A stretch of DNA of 64,000 bases from Trichaptum fuscoviolaceum (GCA_910574455.1 CAJSYZ010000011.1:3580941-3644940); one strand, 5' to 3'. Numbered from the stretch's first letter, positions 23,938 through 36,224 are shown. Numbers and translations are program-made. The notes: generated from the sequence alone by a model not told the origin.

Positions 23938-25499
23938 AGTGTTTCCTCAGCCACTATGACGTTGACGTTCTCTGTGGCTTGCCCCGGGAAGACGCACAAT
24001 GGAGTTAAAGCAATATGATGTAGATGATGATGGACGAGCCTTGAGACGTTGAAATTCGGAAGAAATAGTTCGATATGTGCCTTCTAGACTGCATGCAAAT
24101 CGAGTTTGTGTGGATTCAGAAAGGCAGCATGTTTCTGATGAACATGCCAGTGGTTTCAGCTCTGGAATATCGGCGAACAATCACTATACTCACCGATATC
24201 CACCGCTTATAATGCACAGAATTAGTGTAGAGTAAACCCTGCGGTACAGTAGCTCGACGTGAGTGCAAGTGACCATACGGTCCGCAATGCGCCGTGTCGC
24301 TCAGCTCAGCTACTCTTTGCGAAATAGTAGATCACGAAGAAAATCGGCTTGAAAATCGCGTTGTCGTGCGAGACAGTGACAGAGTATAGTCGTGGTCATG
24401 AATGGCCAAGAGCATTGTACTATACAGTACAAGACGGTGTCAAAGTCAAGAAGACAGAAGTCACAGGACTGATTGCCGTATCCGTAGTATACCACTGGCA
24501 GTGCCCGCCGTGCCCTTACCTCCGCATCCCACGGCTCTTCAAATTCAAGTTGCTGCCATGATCCATTGTCGTGTCTAGACAATCGTATCGATTCGGGTCT
24601 GTGGGACAGTGTCAAGAAGCGAGAAGGAAAGCTTCGCCGAACTTCAGGGTGGTATACTTGATCTTCAAGTTGGATCCAGTATCATCATTCTGTTGGCACT
24701 AGTGCAATCGGGGCCGGAGATGTCACGGTGGCTTTGTTGCGCGCCCATTTCGCTACCTACACGGTGTCTTTCACAACCACAGTGCAATGTTGTGCAAGAT
24801 GATGTAGCTTCTCAAAATGCACCGAGGAACTCGGGTTACCGTCGCGTCCAGAAAGTACCGAGAGGACTCGAAATGTGCTTTACGATATTGCAAGGTCAAA
24901 TGCAACGCGGAATCAAAGGACATACGTTATCTTCAGTCTGGATGAAGGAACCGGCCATTGGTCGAGCAGAAGGGAACATCATGTTGCGGGGTCCGGTCGA
25001 TGATGCACTTCCAGTATCAGTTAGTGTACATATTGTGTATGACGACACTGATCCCAATGTTCAAGCAGCAAATACTTTCTAAATCGCCATTCTAATAACA
25101 CAGTACTTTACAAATTCCTCGTCATCAGACTAATGAACAAATGTCATCCCATACTACAATGGCTTCTTATTAAGATGGCAGTAAACTTTCTAATAATGAT
25201 ATCGTCCACCCCAGGAATCTTATGACCTCCTTCACTTCCCTTTGATGCTGCAGCTCTAGTGTTGATGAGATGACTTTCGTGTAAACTGTCGTGATATTCG
25301 CATAGCACTTCAAGGACCAGTAAGCATATGAAGTACTCGAACAGCCATTCGCGGCCTATCATGATGGAGATGAAGGAGGTGATGGACGTTCGTTAGGCTT
25401 TCCTACGTGAGGAACCGTCCTGTTCGAACGAGGCTCCCGAAAAGACAGCTAAGCCGCAAGCGCTGACTTGCACCCGAATAGGGATAGATGGCCCGGTTT
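23938..25499. other. Intergenic region between two paralogous kinase genes
   Basis: About 1.56 kb. It should contain the promoter of the coiled-coil kinase and the 3' end of the fusion kinase. A 157-codon frame on the plus strand (24609-25082) begins with GTG, has no splice partner and no motif, so it is not called. Confidence 0.45.
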
Positions 25500-28400
25500 T
25501 CAGTTGGTGGTTGACGAGATGCTAAGCCGCAGTAAGGAGAATTCCCGGATTTCTTCGACCTGAGCAACGACAGCCGTCATGTTTGGACGGTCTCCCGGCT
25601 GGACGGCCCAGCAGTCCTGAATAAGTTTCCAAATCTCATCAGAGAGACCCCTGGTCTCCGCAGGCTCTGGTGGTCGTTGCGGGCGACCATCTCGAACAGC
25701 CACCTCCAAAATTACTTCCCCGTCTCTCAGGTTAGAGAAAGGGATCTGTTCGGTAAAAACCTGATTGATAGCCTTAGAAAAACGCCATGCCATCCTTTGA
25801 TACAAGTCACTAACCTCAAGGCAAACACACGCAAAGGCATAAACATCGCTTTTGGTCGTAAGGCCAAGTGTGATTCCACTAAATCGGGACGAATCCAGCA
25901 ACTCCGGTGCCTGCCATCGCATGGACCCCTTTCCCTTGAACGAAGATTGGTCCAGGGTACTGGCTTGCGAGTCAATGAATGTCGCGAGGCCGAAGTCTGA
26001 GATTCTAGGCTGCCCATCGTCGTCAATCAGCACGTTCGACTGCGTCCATAGGTAAATTCTCCAGCATTTTACGACATATTAATGACTCACCGCTCGAAGA
26101 TCACCGTGAACAACTGCAGGCTTCAAGCTGTGCAAATACTCCATACCACGCGCAATGCCTGCCATCTTAACAAGGGTTAGGTATTTTGCAGTGTTGACAT
26201 ATTAAAGGATAGTTTCATACCAAGTTGCAGCGATTATCAGACGAATGCTCGCGTAAGTAATCTAATAGATGTCCGTTCTTCATCCACGGTGAAATAAGAG
26301 CACGTTGCGGTGCGAACTCCCATATGCACACGCCATAGAATGGCATGACATTCTGGTGGTGAAGTCTATGCCAGACTAAAGCTTCCGCACAAAATGCCTT
26401 GCACACATCAACGATTAGTTCTTCCTTTCGTATTTGCGTGTTATAACATACCCATAGAAGTTGTTTTCCGTGTTCTCTTTGCCCGTATATACGCAATACC
26501 TTCATCGCAACTTCGACGTCTCCTTGCATTCCGCGCCAAACATCAGCAAAACCACCTCCTGAAAAAGGATTTGCTCCGATCCTTCTTACGTTATCGATTA
26601 GCATCGAAGTTGGAAGTTGACCCGTCTCTTTGACAATCCTTGACAGAACCCGGGAAAGTCGACGTCGATCCTGAGACTCATTCTCTAGCCGAAGCATCTA
26701 TGGGTACAAGCATGAGGAAAGGGGAAATTGCAAATAAAAGATGCATAAACTACTTCATGGAATAGATCGATGAGGCCAGACCGGTCGGACAAGGGAAGCT
26801 TGGTATTTATTGCCTCAATGAGTTTGTCCATCGGCTGATGTTCCAGTAGAAGTTTAAGTGTACTTTCGACGTTCAGTAAGTCGTAGCTTTCGGCCTGGTC
26901 GAGTACATTGAGCCATAAATGTGGCTTCGTTAAGTTCGTCTCCACGATGATAGTTATAGTTGAAGTAGCTAATCCTTTACGAAGGGTTGTAATGATGCTT
27001 GTTACTGCATTTCTAGTGTTCAGATATCTTGAAAGTGGTAGTAGCAGGTCCGGGGAGGAGTTACTATCTACTAGTTCTTCCAGAAGATCTTCTGGAGGTC
27101 TGTGCAAGTAATGTAAGTCTTTATCGCGAAAGCAGATGTGTGGGAAGCTGACCTTGAGAAAAATGAGGAGCAGGGGATACCCAAGCTTCGCATATAACAG
27201 AGAAGTTGCTTCGTGCAATATATTCGAAACTGCTCAAATAGATTAGCTGAACGCCAAACGGAACAGTTGTGAGTCAAATTTCACACGAACGGGACATATC
27301 ACCAAAGTGCGTCGAATCTTGAACCAGAACGGTGAACATTTCGGAGGGTTATATTGCCTCAATGAGTGTTGCAGCAATGTTAAAAGGGAGTCTCTCCAGC
27401 TACCTATGTCTTCCGAAAGATGCATCGTTAATGGGGCAGGGATCATTGGTAACTCCTTGTCAACCTGCAAAGTATTTTCGTCATATTTTTCACCAATAAC
27501 TCTTTTTGAAAGCGCCCTAATTTCAATTCATTTCGGTTTACAACATAAGTAAATTTTAAAAGAGGGAGGGGGGAGCACGTACGGCTCTGCGACTTTTTCC
27601 TTCCTCTTCGTGATCCAATTTATTTGCCGTAGTAGCGAGCACTGCGCTCTCATACGTTCGCGACCTTCACCGCTTTTCTTAACTTCCACCGGTGATGTCT
27701 GGAACGCCCGATCAGCCTTCCCGTAAATCGTCTCAGTAGACGTTTGTAGCAACATCTCTGCTGCCAATTGTATCACAGATTGAACACCCTCACCCGTCCG
27801 TGCCGAGCATTCCAGGTATTTCACACCCAACAGCGTATTTGTTAGAGAGGTAGCCTAGAATTGGTGCTTAATATACAGAATAAGACCCATTTAGTCGACT
27901 CACCTCCCACATTGTAACGAGTTTGTCCTCACTTTCCCCTTCTCGAACGTCACTCTTACAACCGACGACTATGAAAGATGATGAACTCGAAATGCTTCGA
28001 ATCTCGTCTATCCACTACGAGCTCAAAATGATTAACTGAACCTTCCACCAGACTAAAAGAGATTCAACTCACGGAGCGTATTGATCCGAAAGATGTTCGG
28101 TCACAGATCGAATAGCAGAGGATAAAAGCATTCACGCCTTCATACAACTGTGACCGAAAAGGTCCGTACTCTGGTAACCCACTTGAGTCCAATATCTCTA
28201 TTGTAAGAGCTTTGGATCCAACTCGAAGACTCTTATGGAACGTGTCTTCAATGGTAGGCCATAAGTATGCCTTGTAATTGGAGAAAGTAAGACTTGGTCT
28301 TTATCACTCATTGCTAAACATTAGATCTGGTGCTTACTTTTGAACCAAGTTTGCCCTCCTCAGATTCTGACGCCTCAAGTAAGGATGTCTAAATGCGAAA

Positions 28401-28512
28401 GCCGTTCGATATATATAAATGCCGTTGCAGATAGTCTAGGGCTGAAACTCACTTTGCCGCAACCCGAGTCCCCACACATCGCTAGCTTATACGTCGCGTG
28501 TAATTCGGACAT
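25500..28512 (-). CDS. Ras/Rho-like GTPase domain fused to TKL-like protein kinase (probable fusion gene)
   Basis: Splicing by eye gives one continuous frame. Exon 1 (ATG 28510-28512) encodes MSELHATYKLAMCGDSGCGK; after an intron TSLLEAS completes the P-loop. Next come WPTIEDTF (switch I), ILDSSGLPEYGP (G3, atypical for DTAGQ), FIVVGCKSD (G4) and KYLECSARTGEGV (G5). The exon ends EKVAE plus two bases; a 64-nt intron (gtacgt...attag, about 27516-27580) joins it in frame to LSKRVIGEKYDENTLQVDKE. Two more introns lead to PPEDLLEELVDSNSSPDLLL and DLFHE. The kinase domain then has SGGGFADVWRGMQGD, VAMKVLR, VVHGDLRASNVLIDDDG, ISDFGLA, SMRWQAPELLD and DCWAVQPGDRPNMT, with the Lys, Asp and DFG all present. 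About 800 residues. No CaaX tail follows the GTPase. Alternative: two adjacent genes, the GTPase stopping in the intron at 27528. Confidence 0.62.
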
Positions 28513-29253
28513 TGCGTTTCCTACTTTGAGGGCACTGGCAGAGCCTGCATGAGAAGTACGGCCGCATTTTATATACAAGTCTGATGCGCCGATCGGCTGA
28601 TGATGAACTCCTGGCATGCTGTGTAATTTATATTACCTTTAACAGTCCCGGGGTCTCGACTTAGGGCAGGCTGTAGTACATCTAAATTAAGTAATGGTAC
28701 ACTCAGGCTACCCCAGCCCGCTCGGAACCAAAATTTCACAGCGGCGGTGTAGTACACTGCATGCTGCCTCCATCAGTCGTCACTGCCTCAGCATAATGGG
28801 CTGTACTATGGGCCAGATTCGATGCAAGAACTTGGTGGTGAATATATTGGCATTCTGCATTTGCTCTGACAATGTTACCGCACCTGTGCCTCATGTTGGC
28901 GCTCATATAACTTTGTCAAGCTTCTTATTAGTACCAAAAGCACTTCCGGAAATTAAGAAGCTCGCTTTAAGAACGGCACGAACGATAGGTAATCTCCGGC
29001 TGTTCGCAACGACTGCTAGTAGTAGGCGCCTTGAAGAGATATTTCGGTTGATATGCGATGTACACAGCTCCGACCCCCCTCGCCATCAACTCGTTTGATA
29101 CGCCTAAGAAGATCGTTGCCTTGATATTTTGTGCCGGTTGAAGCAGTGTCGAACATTTCTTGGTAGGTGATCTTTTCTCTCTTCGAGTAGGTGTGGCTGA
29201 TCCCATTCGTTAGAACAATCGGAAGCTGTGCGGCCATCGGGCACACAACAGAG
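28513..29253. other. Divergent intergenic region
   Basis: About 740 nt between the divergent starts of the fusion kinase and the coiled-coil protein at 29254. A 134-codon plus-strand frame at 28694-29098 has an ATG but no motif, no introns and no homologue I recognise; not called. Confidence 0.4.
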
Positions 29254-30469
29254 ATGTACTACACTGTGGGCGACCATGAAGATCAGAATCGAGATCTTCG
29301 CGACTCAAAGGCTATTTTGGAGGCTGAAAATATCGCTTTGCGGGCTCAGTTGGAAAAACTTCAAACGAAACTCACCGACACAGCAGTTCTTGTGAAGCGA
29401 GGAGAGAGCGAGCGTTCGCAAATTCTCTGCCTCTTGAACGAGGCGTTAGTGCAGAAGCAACAAGCAACAGTCGAGCTTGAGAGAGAAGCATCATTGCACA
29501 GCCAAGAGAAATCGAGCATAGCACAAAAGCTTCCGGAGAAAAACTCGAAACCGTATCGTGATGATAGGGTGGTCGTAACTTTGGTGGCAGATTTAAGCCA
29601 GCAAGCACTAGCTATAGCGAGTGACTGCGTCGAGCATGTCCTATCGAAAGGAAATATTGTGACGCATAAGAAGGGTGTCAAATCTGGGGGAGACACAGAA
29701 GTCATGAGAGGAGTTGCGAGTGTCATTGGAGATTCTCTTCTTGCAGTTATTACGAGCGTCAACCACCACCAGACCCCGAATATCCTTAGGATTGCAATTC
29801 AAGCTGCTCTGGCCAATCAACTATTCGAATTCTTCGAGTTCTGGCCAGTGCCATATTCCCATGCGTTTAGCGAAGAGTTCTGTAGGTTGTGGGATGCGAT
29901 AAAGAGCAAAGGTCAGTCATCGGCATTCTCAAGTTCAGGCATGGAACACTGATGCTCCCGTAGAAGAGCCGACGGTTGCAGCTCAATGGCGCTCTTTGTC
30001 GACGAGATATATCCGGTCAGAGCTTACCCTAGAAGCCCAGCTACATGATGAATCTGTAAACGCATCGTTCAGAGCCATTTCGAAAATCCTTCAAGCCGCC
30101 GGAATCCTGGGCCCATGTACAACTCCACAGCATCTCAGAACGGAAGTGGGGCAGTCAATCGATAGCCTCTGGAGATCGGCGGCGTCCCTTGCACAGAAAG
30201 TGAAAGAAGAATGCACGCCAGAGTACCAGCTTGTCTATTCAGGCCCGGGAGATGGCTACAATCCCGAAACTCAGATCAGCTGGTCATCAGGAGCGCTAGA
30301 CGTAAAGAGGATGGCGGCTCGGGTAGCCTGCACGACTCATGTCGGAGTTCAACGATCTGTTCTGTACGGAAAGCCTGGAGTCTCTTTAGGCAACGTGAGG
30401 TCTTTGGTGTTATCGAAAGCTAGTGTATTGATGGATCACGAAGTATTTGAGATGTTACCTCTCAACTGA
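29254..30469 (+). CDS. Hypothetical coiled-coil protein
   Basis: Two exons encode about 385 residues of no recognised family. The ATG at 29254 (MYYTVGDHEDQNRDLRDSKA) is preferred over an upstream in-frame GTG. Residues about 15-100 form a heptad-like coiled coil rich in Glu, Lys, Gln and Leu (EAENIALRAQLEKLQTKL). The central part is a helical globular region with LVADLSQQALAIASDCVEHV and LANQLFEFFEFWPVPYSHAF. An intron of about 59 nt (29912-29970) joins RLWDAIKSKE to EPTVAAQWRSLSTRYIRSEL. The C-terminal region carries SWSSGALDVKRMAARVACTT and ends HEVFEMLPLN. Continuity of frame over the intron supports a real gene. No signal peptide, TM or catalytic motif seen; function unknown. Confidence 0.6.
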
Positions 30470-30803
30470 TGCGATGTGCACGAGTTGCTACTTTCCCATT
30501 CCACCACCACTGCTCGCAACATCTGTTTACCTCGTTCACTTTGTAGATGTGACTTATAACCGCCTTGACAAAAGTGAAGTGGCTATTGTTAATGTTCTGA
30601 AGAATAAATGCAAACGAACTTCTCATAAAATTGCTACTATAATAAAGATAAAATAAGTCGCTTATGAAAAAAAAGATGCTGTGTGTAATCAAGATAAATA
30701 GTACATTGTGCGTTGAGATGAGGTCGATGCTCCAATGGAGGGTTGAAGACAAGTACAAAAAATGGTAAAAGCATATCATAATCATGAAATAAAAATGTTG
30801 CAT

Positions 30804-31916
30804 TTAGAACCAAGTTGGAATAGGCTTCCGAACACGGGCTTGAGGCCTGTTAAGCTTAATCGACTCCTTCAGGATGGCAGAAGCAGAAGTCGGCTTGCCA
30901 TCAAATATGGGTCCGACAGTGCTTCTGTATGCTGCCCACTGAGCAGCTCCACCATCCATCTTGATGTCCTCATCACTTTCACCGCCGCACTCCTTCTCCC
31001 TCACTTCATGGTACGCAAGGAACCTCTTTAGCGACGCATGTCTTGCCCGATCGACAGCGCTTGTGCCGCGGTTGATCCGGCATGCCGTCGTCGCTGCGCA
31101 TACCTTCTGCCTGGGTAAAGACAGGTAAGAGATGAGACTCTGCAAGTTCCTGATGGTCTTCTCGTCCGCAGGCAAATTCAGTTTCTTCCGCAGCACCTCG
31201 GGTGACTCCAGCTCGGGCGATAATTTGACTTCGGAGTCGTAGTCAATGAGCTTCGCGAAGTCGATATCAACGGGAGTGTTGACCGCGGTACTTTCGCTAG
31301 AGTGGCACGAGTCTGTATCACTGAGCGCTGACGGAGCGGGTGAGGGCGGAACGGACCCAAGACCGCGTTCGGCAAGAATCCTGAGCAAGTCGTCCACAGT
31401 GTTGATGATAATGGGAGATGTGGGAGATGTAGGAACGTAAGGTTTGACGGGCGTCTAGAGTTGGAGAGTTCATACATCCTAATTAGCAACATAGCAGCAA
31501 GAGAAAAGCAGTTAAAAAGTAGCTGACCTTCTCCGGAGTTACAGGCGCTTCCACTTCCTTCCGAACCTTTTCCTCAATGGGATTAGAAGCCCGAGACACC
31601 GTCCTCCTGTTATGCCTGACCTTCTTCCTCTTCTTCTTGATCGAATTGGTGTGTGCGGCGGCTGATGTATGCAAGATGTCCATCTCGTCCGACGTAAGTT
31701 CACCATAGGCAGAGATCGTATACAACATCTCCTCCCCTCCCTTGCTCATGCTCCTCATCCAATTGCCCCTGGAAGATCTAGAAATAGACCCATGGTCAAG
31801 CTCTTCTTCCGGAAGAGGGACAGAGTCGTATATCCAAGCCTGCCAAGAAATGGTGCCAATTAAATTCAAGCGCTACAGGGCTAGGGCGAGCGGCTACTTA
31901 CCTTTTTCATGGCCAT
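30804..31916 (-). CDS. Hypothetical protein with basic central segment and conserved C-terminus
   Basis: Three exons encode about 345 residues. A short first exon (MAMKK, ATG 31914-31916) splices through a 61-nt intron to AWIYDSVPLPEEELDHGSIS. Then come MYTISAYGELTSDEMDILHT-like sequence and a nuclear-localisation-like basic block (KKKRKKVRHNRRTV). A second intron (about 31457-31530) joins PEK to TPVKPYVPTSPTSP and DDLLRILAERGLGSVPPSPA. The last exon contains LNLPADEKTIRNLQSLISYL and TTACRINRGTSAVDRARHAS, and ends RVRKPIPTWF. The basic patch and Ser/Pro-rich, acidic context suggest a nuclear protein. I recognise no domain. The first exon is the least certain part. Confidence 0.55.
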
Positions 31917-32789
31917 CTTCCCAAAGCACGTTGGTATCGATAGCAAATATATCCTGATGCACCGAAGACAAGCGCTGAAAGCGTGTTTCTGGACTATGCA
32001 CTTGACGGAGTCAAAGACAAGTAGGTGAGGTCAAGACTCGGGGCCATGCACGCTTCTAATAGGCCACTGTTGAACCACAACCTGCGTATGTGGTTGAGAG
32101 TAGGTAGCCATGCCCTATTGTGCCATTGTGACTCGCCCGAACCACACTGCTAGCCGCCTGCCCACTTTGCGTACGTTTGGTCCAGCCACCTTAGTGATAT
32201 TTCCAGACATGCGTGCATCGTGACTCGTGAGCCACTTCTTTTGTCCGAGGCGTTTCGGAAATATGCGGTGACGCGTCAGCCACGCGATCCGGGCTCCGAT
32301 ATGAATACCGGGAGAAAATAATACGCCGGAATTTGAGAGGAACGGTTAAATAGGCGCACATTTGATGGAGAGTGGCAGGAGATAACACAGTTTCAATAGG
32401 TTGAGCGGAGATAAGTACAGGGTCATACAGCACGCCAGACCGCACAGAGACAAGTTGCGATGTCCGATAAGCCCCGTTACACGTAAGTGATAAGAAACAT
32501 GAAAGAGGCCGTGCTGCCACAGACATAGCATAACAAATAGCATCTCATCAAGAGATACGTCGAGACAAACGCAGAGTCTGAAAGTAATCCTGAGAGCGAC
32601 AGAGCACCATATAAGTCTCGCCCGGAAGTATCCGCAGACGCATAGTCATGCCAGTAAACCGCACTTCTCTAGGCTGTCATAAACCTCGTGTAGCGTTCAT
32701 ATCTATTCGAAATTAGCACAAAGACAGTTATTGATGAGCGGGAACCGACTTACAGGTTCATCAAAGAATGGCGCGGACGAAATGAGCAC
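31917..32789. other. Intergenic region without a supported gene
   Basis: About 870 nt upstream of the previous gene and downstream of the BTB gene stop. Short overlapping frames on the minus strand (32191-32543) show no splice continuity or motif. Confidence 0.45.
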
Positions 32790-33627
32790 TCATGCAGGCT
32801 CATGTGGGTATGGTAACCGGCACGCAAAATAGTGTTCAACATCAAACTCCGCAGAATGAGAATAGTCCGCATCGCGGATGCGCTCTCGAGTTTGCTGAAT
32901 AAGAATAACGTCCTCCATGCCAAGACGTATGCCTTCCTCGTAGGTCAAGGAGTTGTAGCGACAGCACAAGTCTCGATAGCCTGGGATTAAAAGCCGAGGC
33001 TCTGCGTAACGATGACCAAGGACGACTTTATCTACCGGTGTTGCGATCTCCAGTAGCCTGCGAAGCGCGAGTTCTCGTACTGCATTGAAACCGTATTTAT
33101 CCGCTATGTCAAATACTGACATCCACTCTTCAGCAGTTGAAAGTGGGTCGACACCAATCTCGCTAGGATGTATTCAGCAATGAGAGAGATGCTCATCAAA
33201 TGTGATTACTTACGGTGGGTATAAAACTTTAAGGAATCGCTCGAAATCAAGACTTGACACGCCTAGTAGCTGGATAGGATTCTCCCTGGACATACCTTCC
33301 ACTGCTTGTCCTGGTGGAGGAGGTAGGAGAAACATCTGACGAAAGACCACCGAGTCTCGATAGAAATAGTATCTATGGATCGTGAAGAGGGTGTTCTCGA
33401 CCTACAGCAAGAGCGTTAAGGTACTGTCAGAGGCTTATTCGCCACGAGTCGCAATAGATACTCACTAGGAACGTAACGTTTTGGTCAAAGAACGCAAAAT
33501 ACGGGTGATCTTGCGGTTCTCCCGATAAAGACAGCGACAAGCGAGACTTGCAGTCTATAGATAGCGGCTCTGGAGAACCCGGAAGTGAAGATACTACACT
33601 GTACGGCGAACTTTGAGTCGAAGACAT
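32790..33627 (-). CDS. BTB/POZ domain protein
   Basis: Three exons encode about 240 residues typical of the abundant agaricomycete BTB proteins. The start ATG at 33627 gives MSSTQSSPYSVVSSLPG. The BTB fold begins with HPYFAFFDQNVTFLVENTLF, where an intron at about 33405-33467 interrupts FLV. It continues IHRYYFYRDSVVFRQMFLLP, SRENPIQLLGVSSLDFERFL and KVLYPPEIGVDPLSTAEEWM, with a second intron (about 33165-33214) inside YPP. The C-terminal BACK-like helices contain VFDIADKYGFNAVRELALRR and EEGIRLGMEDVILIQQTRER. Such proteins mediate dimerisation or recruit Cullin-3 ligases, but no MATH or Kelch partner domain is present, so the role is open. Confidence 0.85.
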
Positions 33628-34488
33628 GACAATTGCACGGCTCTACGGCTTAGGGGTAGCTGGGGAGAATGTCGGGTCGTATCTCTTCGCAAGCTGCAAG
33701 CCGCTCACTTATCTACTCGGCAGCACGTGTCACCGCAAACAAGACGCCTGCGGGTGAACGCGGAATCGCGCGCCTGGTATGCAGGCATAGTGTTCTGTTG
33801 GAATGAAGTGAGGTTCTATCGGGCACCATGGTGGCTCATCTGCGGGGACTCACTGATTTACTCCTGCCTAACGCGGGAGGAGAGCACAAAGAAACATGAT
33901 GAATGGGCCTAATAGGCAAAGTTGTCACCGCGGCGCCTAGCCGCGCAGGGTGTCGGACAGTATTGAATGGTTGGATTACGCTGCTGCGTTGGAACCATGA
34001 GCACAAACGATGAACACAGAAGCCCCGAGTTATTCATGTCTTTGTATATGCCAGATGTAGCAGCTGATCAGGATTGTACAGTCCTACCTACGCTTGCCTG
34101 TTGGCTGTCGAAATGCTTGGCGCAGACGTTAATGCTGGCCAAGGGAGCAGTTCGGCGTTTCTAAGTTAAGTAGTACGCGACAGCGTTGATAAGAAGAAAA
34201 AGGCACAGCCTCGCAATGTCACAACCCGCTCCGAGTCTTGTACTAGGCCGTGACTTTACTGTCACAATCTATTATAATGTTTTATTTATTCGCTATGTTC
34301 GGAACTGAAGATGCCTATTCAGGTAGGTATATGAGCATATATATACATAGTACACGAGAGTGCCGGCCCTAATTCAGTTTAACCATTTGCTTCCGTTAGT
34401 GGTAATGCGTGCGTCAATAAATACAAATAGCGCGTAACGCGTATCGCCTAACCGCAACTTGAACGCCTTCCTCTTATTCTCAGCGACG
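33628..34488. other. Divergent intergenic region
   Basis: About 860 nt between the divergent starts of the BTB gene and the Sld7-like gene. Contains AT-rich tracts and several short frames without motif; probably the two promoters. Confidence 0.45.
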
Positions 34489-35966
34489 ATGCCATCGCAC
34501 TGCTCAACGATGACCAAGTCCTCCAACACAATCCCTTCTCTGAGCATTACTACCGCGACACCTCCTAAAGACATCTGTCATGTCGCACAATCAATGCAGA
34601 AAAACCATGCACCTCGTCTGCTATATCGCGGCGCCTTATCACTACCCGATTCAAACCTTGCTCTTGATGGCTTGACGTTCACCATCGGTCTACCGACTGA
34701 CGACCCACAAGCTAGCCTACGATTGCTGGAGAATCCTCTACCGCTGGCTCTTGAGAGTATGCGAGGGCGTCCATCACTCCGATTTGTTGGCATAGAGAAG
34801 ATGGATAACCTCTACTGCGACTTCAGCGGCGGTGTTTACCTGTAAGCTCATCCTTTCCTACGTATGCGGAGGCACCAGACTGAATTCACACAGACATGTC
34901 CACCCTCGAAGCATCTTAACTTTTCAACTCTTCGCTCACCACTTGTGCACCGTGCCAATAACGTCTCCTAAAGGACATACGGAGTGTGGCATTCGGATTC
35001 GTCTAGGAGACCCTGATGCAGCAAACTCGTGTGGCCCGACTACCAGTACAACCGCAAACGACATAGTCGTCTACGGTCGAGCACATCCATCGTCTTCAGT
35101 TCTACAGCTCTGCGTAGGACGCGTTTTACCCGCCCCACAGCCTGAGGCAGTCATTCCCAAAGCTGTTGCGAAACTCCGACCTCCTCGACCTGATGACCCG
35201 ACACCCAGAAAGCCTCCAGCAGGTTTTGCTGGTATGGCGCGCATCGGTCTCGGGGTAAAGCGGCCTCTTGTTGCGGATGCTTTGGGTACGGGTGATTCTT
35301 CTAGAGGAAGTGGAAAAGCAAAGACAGAAGGTGTAGATGGCGGCTCGAAGAAGAGGGCGAGGAAGAATGGGGACGGACAAGAAGCGACCGTGAACAAGAA
35401 ATCCTCAAATGAGGTTTTGAAGGACCTGGGGAAGAACTCACGGGTAGGAAGCAAGCCAGAAGCAACCTTCAAGATACCACCGCTGCCGCCTCTGAATCGG
35501 GAGAAGCCTTCAACGAAAGGGAAAAATGTCCCCACCGAGCCTGACATATTCGACTTCGCCTTCGAGCCGGAGGACTCCAGTGCAATGTCCGAGATGGAAA
35601 CTCGGAACAAGGCTGTAAGATCCTATGATATTCTATATACACACGTTGATTGCTGATGGCTAAACTAGTACATGAAGAAAGTTATCATGCGTCTCATGGC
35701 CGCCGCCGGGGTCGGAAAGCAGCACGCGAACTTCAAGGAATTCTTCAATCAAGTTTATAGAGGGACCATATTCGCTTTGGTGCGTTTCTTACTTTCGCTT
35801 TACTTTGTTCGTCTCACTGATAATGACATCTGAACAGAGGACGAAAATGAAGAGTGTGGAAATCGCTGCTGAGTCCAGAGAGGGAGAGCTACTGGATCGC
35901 ATTGCTCAAGCGCATGTCACAATGTACCTGGGCGGCAAGGGACTTGGTGTATATCTGCTGCAATGA
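34489..35966 (+). CDS. Possible Sld7-like DNA replication initiation protein
   Basis: Four exons encode about 440 residues. The ATG at 34489 is used; the frame is open further upstream only from a TTG. The N-terminal domain contains LLYRGALSLPDSNLALDGLT, ESMRGRPSLRFVGIEKMDNL and DFSGGVYL, spliced to HVHPRSILTFQLFAHHLCTV. This resembles the Sld7 N-terminal domain, which binds Sld3 during origin firing. A long basic, Lys/Gly/Pro-rich linker (GSKKRARKNGDG) follows. A C-terminal helical domain (IFDFAFEPEDSSAMSEMETR, YMKKVIMRLMAAAGVGKQHA, FKEFFNQVYRGTIFALRTKM) matches the small C-terminal dimerisation helices of that family in layout. The assignment is from remembered motif patterns and is tentative; it could be another conserved basidiomycete nuclear protein. 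Introns lie at about 34842-34892, 35613-35668 and 35779-35837. Confidence 0.5.
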
Positions 35967-36224
35967 CATATAAATTGAAACTTTTGACCAAAATTGACCG
36001 TCAAAATTGGAGAAAACTTACGAGTGCTGAAGAACATTGAGAGAAAATATGACATTCTTCGCTTCTCAATTGTACTGTAAGCATATTCGACTACTCTAAG
36101 GTGAATAGTTTACTCATACATATGTATAAGAAATGGAATACAAATGAACTTATCAGTTGAGTACAGAATTACACTGAACAAAGACTAAAATACAGTATGA
36201 TTTCTAAGCTGGAGTCCGCGGACA

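Noticed and set aside
24609..25082. 157-codon plus-strand open frame between the two kinases
   Set aside because: It begins with GTG, has no motif or splice partner, and lies in a region expected to be promoter and 3' UTR.
28694..29098. 134-codon plus-strand frame with ATG
   Set aside because: No motif, intron or homologue recognised; composition is not clearly protein-like; sits in a divergent promoter region.
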